Source of the DNA: Corydoras sp. C115
Taxonomy: Eukaryota > Chordata > Actinopteri > Siluriformes > Callichthyidae
Direction of reading: 5' to 3'
Assembly (NCBI GenBank): GCA_019802505.1
Contig: JAFMOC010000442.1
Location: forward strand, 228,501-292,500
DNA: 64,000 nucleotides
Part shown: positions 30,735 through 41,507 of the stretch, piece after piece
How the letters are laid out: each line of letters starts with the position of its first letter
Numbering within the stretch: the first letter of the stretch is position 1
Made by a program: the position numbers and the translations under genes
Notes under the pieces: model-generated
What the model was told of the DNA's origin: nothing
The model's database searches: none
The model's input: only the letters and a program-made list of their open reading frames with translations

Positions 30735-30935
30735 TTAGGTTTATTTATTTACATAAAGTGTTTTACAATAGTATATTGTTTCAAAGCAGTATATTGGTTT
30801 TCAGCCGTACGGAGTTCCGAGCTGGAACACCCAAAGAGCACGCCGAGGTGACGGTGCCAAAGAAATGTTGTTGGTTCTTAAGGAAGAAATCTTGTGAGGA
30901 CCGAGGCTTAGTGGGAGACTCATCCTCTTTGTATT
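30735..30935 (+). mobile_element. Degenerate interspersed repeat
   Basis: Contains CCCAAAGAGCACGCCGAGG and AAGGAAGAAATCTTGTGAGG, also found at 39910-39985. The surrounding 30216-30734 and 30936-31020 show nothing recognised. Confidence 0.6.
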
Positions 30936-31018
30936 TATGTATGTAAATATATGTTCATGTTACAACACCACACACTTTTTTATGAATCATAATTAATTAA
31001 AAGTGCATTATAAAGTTA

Positions 31019-31022
<4 letters not shown>

Positions 31023-31088
<66 letters not shown>

Positions 31089-31468
31089 TATACATTCATT
31101 CATTCATTCATTCATTCATTATCTTCCGCTTTGTCCTATATTAGGGTTGCGGGGGGGGGTTCCCCATGCCCATCCAGGGGAGAACATTTCAGGCGCTGGG
31201 CAGATACACCCAGGACAGGGCGCCAATCTATCGCTGGGCATACACTCACACAGACACGCACACATACACACACTATATGGGGCAATTTGGAGAACCATGT
31301 TTTTGGACTGTGGGAGGAAACCGGAGAACCCAGAGGAAACCCACGCGGACACGGGGAGAACATGGAAACTCCACACAGATGGGGATTCGAACTGGGAATC
31401 CCTAGAGCTGAGAGGCGAACATGCTAAACCACTAAGCCACTGTGCCGCCCATACATATACATATACAG

Positions 31469-31564
<96 letters not shown>

Positions 31565-31573
31565 TATATACTG

Positions 31574-31654
<81 letters not shown>
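31023..31654. mobile_element. SINE between long (AT)n / (CA)n tracts
   Basis: (AT)n 31023-31067 and (CA)n to 31087; minus-strand SINE 31094-31450; then (TG)n 31477-31508 and (AT)n 31509-31654 with a short palindromic interruption at 31555-31580. Confidence 0.9.
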
Positions 31655-31657
<3 letters not shown>

Positions 31658-32499
31658 AGTGCATTTATAACACTTTATAATATTCATCATAAGCCAATGT
31701 ACATAAATGAGGTAATCACAGTCATTGTGTTATAACCATTTGACACAATGCTTTATAACACTAACTTTTATAAACTTTGGAAGTTTTCGAAATTTTTACC
31801 CATTTTCTATTGAGATTTTACATTCTATAACGTCTGAGGAGCATTTATAATCTTTTTTACAAGTCATTGTACATAATTATACCAATATTTATGCATTCTC
31901 CTTTATAAAGTAATAAACGACAACACTTAATTCCTGGGAAGTTACAATTTACAAAATACTCACTAAATAAAATGCCGGCTCCCTTTAATTTATCAGTATA
32001 TCAATTTCTGCAGACCAAAAAAATATGGTTGCAACCCAGGAGTTAATTTTTTTAATGTTTCTTTTGTTTTTTTGTCTCTTATTGTTTTATTTGTCTTAAT
32101 TCAGCCAGCTAAGGGCATTTTGGTGCGTATTAAAACACTTTTTTTGTATATAGATGCAGAAATGACCTTCAGTAACACATTGAGACATTTGTGTTATTAT
32201 TTCTTTTTGGAGGTGATCACAGTGAGGAACTTGGATACTCACTCATCAACTTCGAGCATCGCAGCGTTCAGTCCACAGCTGTAAACCTCTGTAAATCTCA
32301 GATTCAGCAGAACGCCTCTGTTACTTCAACACAACTAATCCAAATGAGATCCATCCATCATGTGGCCCACAAATATCATTTGATGAGTTCTTGGAAGCCG
32401 CCTGTAAAGCGCTCTCCCTGAATGTGGACGCTTTTACGCACGCTGTCCATCCCAAAGGCACGACTCTTAAACTCGGCGTGGTTTCCCTAATTATTAAAT
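31655..32499. other. AT-rich unique intergenic sequence
   Basis: No gene or known repeat recognised. Confidence 0.4.
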
Positions 32500-32700
32500 A
32501 TTATCCCGTAGTGACCATCTTACTAATCAGTCGTTGGTTAGTTGCTCTTTCTGCGGAATGGCAGCCGCGTGCAGCTCGGGGTTGCGCGCGCAGTGCGAGT
32601 GGATGAGCGACTGAGGATTTACGCACCAAGAGCAAAGCGCGCTCCCGTCTCTACCCCCCACCCCCCACCCCCCCCCCTCATCCCGCATGCATGAGTCCTT
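32500..32700. promoter_or_regulatory. CpG-rich patch in the divergent intergenic region
   Basis: GC/CpG-rich, repeat-free sequence with GCGCGCGC-like runs followed by a C-tract (32656-32680). Lies between the divergent sodium channel and yju2 genes and could be a promoter or upstream exon of either. No splice site or ORF supports a specific call. Confidence 0.3.
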
Positions 32701-33029
32701 TTTTAGTATTGGAGAACACAACAATCACCACAAATCCCCACGCTACGCGCTTTATAAGGCGACACGAGTAAAAAATATTACAACACTCGCGGTGTTGCAG
32801 TGCGCATTTGGACGGAACATGCGCGTTAAAGTGTGTTTGTACATCATACCAGCTGTTTCTAGCTGTTTTTGGTTGACTGGTTTGAGTAATTATAGGTTAA
32901 AAGTTTTTATTAAGCCACATTACACATGTACGAACTGAAAAACAGGAGAATCATGCAATATACAGTATAATCCTAACTTTATTCATTTACAAGTGCCACT
33001 GTGTATGTAAGTAGGCCTGTGGAATACTA
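32701..33029. other. Unique intergenic sequence
   Basis: No exon or repeat recognised; a short (AT)n begins at 33030. Confidence 0.4.
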
Positions 33030-33049
33030 TATATATATATATATATATA

Positions 33050-33347
33050 TGTTTGAGTCCCCATCTGGGTGGAGTTTCCATGTTCTCCCCGTGTCCGTGT
33101 GGGTTTCCTCCGGGTTCTCCGGTTTCATCCCACAGTCCAAAAAACATGGATCAAGTTCAATTGAGTTCTCCAAATTGCCCCATATAGAGTGTGTCTGTGT
33201 GAGTGAGTGTGTGCCCAGCGATGGATTGGCGCCCTGTCCTGGGTCTGTCTGCCCAGCGCCCGAGATGTTCTCCCCTGGATGGGCATGGGGAACCCCACCG
33301 CGACCCTAATAGAGGATAAAGCGGAAGATAATGAATGAATGAATGAA
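33050..33347 (+). mobile_element. SINE, 5'-truncated, next to (AT)n
   Basis: Preceded by (AT)n 33030-33049 and followed by (AT)n 33352-33446. Confidence 0.85.
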
Positions 33348-33359
33348 TTAATATATATA

Positions 33360-33446
<87 letters not shown>

Positions 33447-33464
33447 TGGGGGGGGCAGTATATA

Positions 33465-33786
33465 TAGGGGTGGCACGGTGGCTTAGTGGTTTAGCATGTT
33501 CTCTCAGCTCTAGGGATTCCCGGTTCGAACCCCAATCTGGGTGGAGTTTCCATGTTCTCCCCGTGTCCGTGTGGGTTTTCTCCGGGTTCTCCGGTTTCCT
33601 CCCACAGTCCAAAAAAACATGGATCAAGTCAATTGAGTTCTCCAAATTGCCCCATATAGAGTGTGTGTGTGTGAGTAAGTGTGTGTCCAGTGATAGATTG
33701 CCCCCCTGTCCTGGGTCTATCTGCCCAGCGCCCGAGACGTTCTCCCCTGGATGGGCATGGGGAACCCCACCGCGACCCTAATAGAG
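33465..33786 (+). mobile_element. SINE joined to a MITE-like fragment
   Basis: Ends in AATAGAGGAT, directly continued by the MITE-like sequence with no tail. Confidence 0.85.
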
Positions 33787-34125
33787 GATGGACTTTGTAG
33801 TTCTCCAATTGCAGACTGTAGTCCATCTGTTTGTGTTCTACAGTACATACTATGTACGTCCCCTTTACTCTGTTCTAATGGTCAGAACCCCAATAGTACC
33901 ACCACAGAGCAGGGGTTATTGGGTGGGTGCATTAGTCCTATCCCAGCAGTGTGACTGAGGTGGAGAACTGAACCTCCAGCAGCACTGCTGCACTAAAACC
34001 CCCCTCACCACATCAGTGTCACTGCAGAACTGACAATAAACAATCCACCACCCAAATGATACCTGTTCTGTGATGCTGCTGACCAACAGAGAACCAACAG
34101 AACCGACAGGGGACGAACAAAATCA
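33787..34125. mobile_element. MITE-like element, truncated copy
   Basis: About 95 percent similar by eye to the inner part of 21775-22256; both terminal inverted repeats are missing. Confidence 0.7.
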
Positions 34126-34239
34126 CACACACTGTGCTCTATGTAATCCCTGTGCTCTGATTTCTAGCCCTCATATTTATGCTGTAAGGTACGCTGGGTC
34201 TGGGTTCTTAAGCTGATGAAACAGCGCCCTCCTCCGGAT

Positions 34240-34372
34240 TGAGCCTGCCACTTCATAAATTCGAGCGGCTGTTATTCCTCTCCCTGCCGACAGGCGGCGG
34301 TAACAGCGTTCCTGGGCGACACAGCCGTTGCTTCCGTTGCTACAGCGGCGGTGTTGTTGAGCAGAAACAAAC
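34240..34372 (+). promoter_or_regulatory. yju2: Probable yju2 promoter and 5'UTR
   Basis: CpG-richer, repeat-free stretch directly before the ATG, ending GAAACAAACATGTC, a reasonable Kozak context (A at -3). No TATA box is seen. The exact start site cannot be read from sequence. Confidence 0.5.
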
Positions 34373-34396
34373 ATGTCGGAAAGAAAAGTCTTAAAC
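34373..34396 (+). CDS. yju2: yju2 exon 1
   Basis: 24 nt, MSERKVLN, donor GTAAGT. Intron 1 is 1392 bp and holds three SINE copies. Confidence 0.97.
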
Positions 34397-37300
34397 GTAA
34401 GTGACGTCATCTGCCTTTTAAACGTTAATCTTTATAATTATTAAATATGATTTAATCTCGTCTACAGTAAACAAACTTAAACAGGAGGAGGCGTTTAGCT
34501 CGTCAGCTAACAAACGTCAACATCGAGCTCGAGTGTAGACTTTAAAATGTGTTTTGTGTTAAAGAGAAAGTTAAATAGCTTAATAACGTTAAACTAACAT
34601 TAATCTAACATTAAACTAACATTAATCTAACAATAAACTAACAATAAACTAACATTAATCTACATTCCTAAGTTCGAACGTTGGTCTGCGACCTTTGGCA
34701 GTTTGTTGTGCTGCATGACGTCACAAACATTCAAATATAAATATATAATCGCTGGGCACACACTCACACACACACACACACTCTATATGGGGCAATTTGA
34801 CGAATTCAATTCACCTTGATCCATGTTTTTGGACTGTGGGAGGAAACCGGAGAACCCGGAGGAAACCCACACGGACACGGGGAGAACATGCAAACTCCAC
34901 CCAGATTGGGATTCGAACCGAGAATCCCTAGTGCTGAGAGGAGAACATGCTAAACCACTAAGCCACCGTTGGCGCCAACACAAATATTCTAATATAATGT
35001 AATTTTAATTTAATCTTGGGCGGCACGGTGGCTTAGTGGTTTAGCATGTTCTCCTCTCAGCGCTCGGGATTCCCGGTTCGAATCCCCATCTGGGTGGAGT
35101 TTCCATGTTCTCCCCGTGTCCGTGTGGGTTTCCTCCGGGTTCTCCGGTTTCCTCCCACAGTCCAAAAACATGGATCGAGTCAATTGAGTTCTCCAAATTG
35201 CCCCATATAGAGTGTGTCTGTGTGAGTGAGTGTGTGCCCAGCGGTGGATTGGCACCCTGTCCTGGGTGTATCTGCCCAGCGCCCGAGACGTTCTCCCCTG
35301 GATGGGCATGGGGAACCCCACCGCGACCCTAATAGAGGATAAAGCGGAAGATAATGGATGGATGGACTCTGTGGTAACACTTTCTTCACACTGATGTCTG
35401 TAGATTGTATTTTATATGTAGCAGAACATTAGTGGTTTAGCATGTTCTCCTCTCAGCGCTAGGGATTCCCGGCTTCCATGTTCTCCCCGTGTCGGCGTGG
35501 GTTTCCTCCGGGTTCTCCGGTTTCCTCCCACAGTCCAAAAACATGGATCAAGTCAATTAAGTTCTCCAAATTGCCCCATAGAGTGTGTCTGTGTGAGTGA
35601 GATAGATTGGCGTCCTGTCCAGGGTATATCTGCCCAGCGCTCGAGACGTTCTCCCCTGGATGGGCATGGGGAACCCCCCCCCCCCACCGTGACCCTAATA
35701 TAGGATAAAGCGGAAGATAATGAATGAATGAATGAATGAATCGGTCGAGATTAAAAGCCGACGTTAAGTTGTTTGTATTCTGTTTCAGAAATACTATCCA
35801 CCGGATTTTGATCCGTCCAAAATCCCTAAACTGAAGCTCCCCAAGGACCGGCAGTATGTGGTTCGACTGATGGCTCCGTTTAACATGAGGTGAGTCTTTA
35901 TCGTTCCGAAATTTAAACCACTCTTTACAGGATGCTGGAAATATTCGGGTGGCGGATCGTCCTCGGTCCAAAAGTGACATTAAGATCCAAAAACAGTCCA
36001 AAAACATGGATCATCGAGTCAATTGAGTTCTCCAAATTGCCCCATATAGAGTGTGTTTGTGTGAGTGAGTGTGACCAGTAGGGGTGTCTTCAACCAAGGA
36101 TTTTCATAGTCGAATCTGAATCGTCAGATTTTCCCTATAGTCGACTGATAGTCGAATCAGTTAAAATTTCACCACAAGATGGCGCTATAAGCGTGGTTTT
36201 TAAAAAAATATATTTTTTATATTTTACTTGTTTTTCTAACAAAAGAAAACCTTTATTTTTTTGTTTTTCTTTTTTTTTTCTAGAAATTAGGATGATTTTA
36301 TTTGACAAAAGGCTATATATATATATAACGAAAACAAAGACATTTCATGTAAAAACTAATGCTTAGCAGCAGCCATGGGCGCCCCCATGTGGTCAAAATG
36401 GTACATTAGACTATGAGGTTCATAGGCGACTACGGTTCTCCGAATCGAATCGTCGAATGAGTGAATATTGCAGCTCACCCCTAGTGACCAGTGATAGATT
36501 GCCCCCCTGTCCTGGGTGTATCTGCCCAGCACCCGGGCATGGGGAACATTTGAAGTAAAGGGGACTGACTGTGTATCAATTTGTAATTCTAAAGCTGAAA
36601 AATGATCTAAATGTTAAAATAGTGCGGATGTTGTACCATGTGAAGTTGGTGGTGTGTGTACATTAGGGGTGTCTTCAACTAAGGATTTTCATAGTCGAAT
36701 CTGATTCGTCAGATTTTCCCTATAGTCGACTGATAGTCGAATCGGTTAAAATTTCACCACAAGATGGCGCTCTAAGTGTGGTTTTTAAAAAATATTTTTT
36801 TTAAATATATTTTATATTGTTAAAGCGCTCACATCATTTAAAAAAATATTAACAGAAATTAGGATGATTTTATTTGACAAAAGGCTATATATATAACGAA
36901 AACAAAGACATTTCATGTAAAAACTAATGCTTAGCAGCAGCCATGGGCGCCCCCATGTGGTCAAAATGGTACATTCGACTATGAGGTTCATAGTCGACTA
37001 CGGTTCTCCGAATCGAATCGTCGAATCAGCGAATATTGCAGCTCACCCCTACTATAAATGCCCTAAAGGCTGTATTTCGTTCTTTAGGTGCAAGACATGT
37101 GGAGAATATATTTATAAAGGGAAGAAATTCAACGCTCGCAAGGAGACGGTGCAGAACGAGCTCTACCTGGGGCTTCCGGTCTTCCGCTTCTATATCAAAT
37201 GCACAAGATGTTTAGCGGAAATCACATTCAAGGTATAAGGGCATTTTGTTTTTACACCATTTTCTTTTTAATGTTTTTTTTTATTATTATTTTAATTGTG

Positions 37301-40300
37301 GCGGCACGGTGCCTTAGTGTTTAGCATGTTCTCCCACTCAGCACTGGGGATTCCAGGTTCGAATCCCAATCTGGGTGGAGTTTCCATGTCCTCCTTGTGT
37401 CCACGTGGGTTTCCTCCGGGTTCTCCGGTTTCCTCTCACAGCCCACAAACATGGATCAACGTCAATTGAGTTCTCCAAATTGCCCCATATAGAGTGTGAG
37501 TGAGTGAGTGTGTGCCCAGTGATAGATTGGCCCCCTGTTCTGGGTGTATCTGCCCAGCGCCCGAAACGTTCTCCACTGGATGGGAACCCCCCCCATCCCC
37601 CCCCGCGACCCTAATAGAGGATAAAGCGGAAGATAATGGATGGATTTTTTTTGATTAAATTAGAATTATATTATATTAGAATATTTGTGTGGGCGCCACG
37701 GTGGTGTAGTGTTCAGCATGTTCTCCTCTCAGCGCTGGGGATTCCAGGTTCGAATCCCAACCTGGGTGGAGTTTCCATGTCCTCCCCGTGTCCACGTGGG
37801 TTTCCTCCGGGTTCTCCGGTTTCCTCCTACAGCCCACAAACATGGATCAACGTCAATTGAATTCTCCAAATTGCCCTATACAGAGTGTGTGTTTGTGTGT
37901 GTGTGTGTGAGTGAGTGTGTGCCCAGTGATAGATTGGCCCCCTGTTCTGGGTGTATCTGCCCAGCGCCCGAAACGTTCTCTCCTGGATGGGCATGGGGAA
38001 CCCCCCCCCCCCCCAATCCTAATCCTAATAGACAATAAAGCAGAAGATGATGGATGGATGGATGGATGGATTATTTTAGTTGGCAAAATGTAAAGAATGC
38101 CTTTTTGGAATGTACTTGTAATGCATCTCGGGGCAGTCCTAACCTTGTGGTTAAGTAACCAACCTTTCCCGGTCCCTCCAAGTACTCCAAGTACCAAGTA
38201 CTGCTGAAGAGCCCTGGCGAAAGGCACCCCAATTGTTCCCCAGGCGCAGTATACAGGGCTGTCCTCCGGCTTGGGGCACGTGTGTTTTACTCTGTGAATG
38301 GGTTAAATATGGAGGACTGGATTTCATAAAATTCACGGTTTATTAAAGCAGGTTGTTTTATAACTGTCTTCCAAATGTAAACCAGGGGCACAGAAAACTT
38401 TTACATTTGTTTAAAAAGGCTTTAAAGCATTCGTTAACTATTCCAAATTATTAATAGCCTGAACTTAGAGTCCGATCTCATTCCATCTCCGCTCTAACAG
38501 ACCGACCCAGAAAACACCGATTACGCAATGGAACACGGCGCCACGCGCAACTTTCAGGCCGAGAAGCTGATGGAGGAGGAAGAGAAGAAGATCCAGAGGG
38601 AGCGAGAGGAAGAGGAGCTGAATAATCCCATGAAGGTTCGTTTGACTTCAGATTTGGCTTTTATTTTAAGTTCCTGTGCTTCACTTGGTTTTATTCTTAA
38701 CCCGCGTTGTTGTTGTTGTTCTCACAGGTTTTGGAAAATCGCACACGGGACTCGAAGCTGGAGATGGAGGTTTTGGAGAACCTGCAGGAGTTAAAAGAGC
38801 TGAACCAGCGTCAGGCTCAGGTGGACTTTGAGGGCATGCTGGAGCAGTATAAAGAGCTGGAGAAGCTCCAAAAACAAAGGGAGCACGAGGAGGATGAGCG
38901 AGAGATCAAGTAGGGCGCTTGCACAAAAACATCCATCCATCATCTTCTGCTTTATTCTCTATTAGGGTCGCTGTGGGGGGGGGTTCCCCATGCCCATTCA
39001 GGGGAGAACATTTCAGGTACTGGGCAGATACACCCAGGACAGGGGGGCAGACTATCACTGGCCACACACTCACTCACACAGACACACTCTATATGGGGCA
39101 ATTTGGAGAACTCAATTGACCTTGATCCATGTTTTTGGAGTGTGAGAAGAAACCCACACAGACACGGGGAGAACATGGAAACTCCACCCCGATTGGGATT
39201 CGAACCGGGAATCCCTAGAGCTGAGAGGAGAACATGCCAAACCACTAAGCCTGCTCAAAAACATGCGTCCTCGAAATGTACATCGTTCACAGGGTGGTGA
39301 CTCGGTGGCCATGGCAACAAAGGGCCGGTAACATGTTTTTAAAGGAATATGGACACTATGTGGACACGTGACACAGGTCACTGGTCATTTATTCATTCGA
39401 ACATCCTCTATTAGGGTCCATGGGGGGGGTTCCCCATGCCCATCCAGGGGAGAACGTTTCTGGGGCTGGGCAAATGCACCCAGGACAGGGGGGGCAGTCT
39501 ATCACTTGGCACACACACACTCAGACTATACAGAGGCAATTTAGAGCAGTCGATTCCCATGAAATCCATGTTTTTAGACTGAGACCGGAGAACCCGGAGG
39601 ACACCCACACAGACATGGAGAGAACATGAAAACTCCACCCAGATCGGGATTCGAACCAGGATGCCCTGGCACTAAGACCTAAATATGTTCGGAGCACAGA
39701 ACCTTTTTTAGATTGTGTATCACTGGAAACTCTGGATTATAATGTCATGACCAGACTGAATGTGATGGTGTCTCACATTACAATAATCAAACCGGGATAG
39801 GCTGAGGGCTTGAACAAGTTCAAGTTCAAGTAATTTATTTATATAGCACTTTTTACAACAGTACATCGTCACAAAGCAGCTTTACAGAATGAAAAGCCTT
39901 TAAACCCCCAAAGAGCACGCCGAAGCGACAGCGGCAAGACAAAACTCCCTGTTATGTTGTTATTTAAGGAAGAAACCTTGTGAGGACCGAGACTCAGTGG
40001 GTGAATCATCCTCCTTGAGCGGCCAGGCAGCAACAACAATGTAGGACAACCATGTCCAGATATTAAACAAATGGAAAAACTAACAACTGGAAAACTATAT
40101 GTGAATCCATTAGGGGGCGTCCTGCAGGACCGCATTGTCAGGTTCCATCCAGTGTTCGTCAGCAGAACCATGGATGAAGATCTCCAGGAAGCCGGGGGAC
40201 ACCTCGAAAGAAACAGACAGAGGAAGGCCGTTAGAGCTGATAATTAAGCACGGCGTTTAATTAATAAGTGATTTATTGGCACAGTGCAGCACGTGACTCC

Positions 40301-41447
40301 GGCATCACTGACTAGAGCAGCAGAACTAAAAGAGGCAGATACTGCAGGGTACTTAGTTGAGATGGCGCCCCGGAACAGCATCATTTCAGCGCCACACCAC
40401 CCCCCACCCCATTAATGATGAGGTGGGTGAAGAGGTGAAACGGCAGCACACACTGATCACAGATTACCCCCCCCAAGCAGTTGGGTAGCATGTTCAGTCA
40501 TCACATGTTCATGTGACGGGGTCTCCTCATTTAACACTTTTGCGGGCGTTATTAAATAAGGATAACAAAACAATAATGACAATAATAACAATATGACCAC
40601 CATTGCCTTCCATACTTTGGTGTAGCTTGTTGACATTCAACAGGTGGGGTGTGGTAGCTCAGTGGTCAGGGCGTTGGGTTATCACTCTGAAGGTTGGGGG
40701 TTCAAATCCCAGGTCCGCTGAAGTTACCAATGTGGGTCCCTTGATCAAGACCCTTAACCCTCATTGCTCCAGGGATGTTGTGATGAACCCTGTGTTCACC
40801 TTGTAAGTCGCTTTGGATAAAAGCGTCCAATAAATGACCCAATGTCAATGTGTCCAGAATATTGAAGTCCCCGTTTTAGACGGACGTGTTCTGATCCATG
40901 TGTTTCTGTCTTCTTTAGGGAGATGTTGGAGCGAGCGACGGTGAAGAGACTGAAGGATTGGGACTCCGACTCGGATCAGGAGCCTGACCAAGGAGAAGAG
41001 CAAGCGAAGGAACGCTCGGCAGAGAAAGCCACCGACATCCTGATCACTGAGAGCGGCCAGAGCACAACGGTATCTGTCTGAAACTTTTAATCCCAAAATC
41101 TTAACGTCCATCCATCCATTATCCTCCGCTTTATCCTCTACTAGGGTCACGGGGGGGGGGGGGGGGGGGGGGGGTTCTCATGCCCATCCAGGGGAGAACG
41201 TCTCACTCACACAGACATACACACTCTGTATGGGGCAATTTCGGAGAACTCAATTGACTCGATCCATGTTTATGGACTGTGGGAGGAAAGCGGAGAACCC
41301 GGAGGAAACCCATGCAGACATGGGGAGAACATGGAAACTCCACCCAGATGGGGATTCGAACCGGGAATCCCTAGAGCTGAGAGGAGAACATGCTAAACCA
41401 CTAAGCCTCCGGAGGCAGACGTAATAACCACTTTTTAGATGAGATAA

Positions 41448-41507
<60 letters not shown>

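Noticed and set aside
32191..32724. Short frames in the CpG-rich intergenic patch
   Set aside because: No homology recognised, no splice support; composition alone explains them.
40640..40720. tRNA gene candidate with A and B boxes
   Set aside because: It is part of a SINE with an L2-type tail and lacks a proper acceptor stem.
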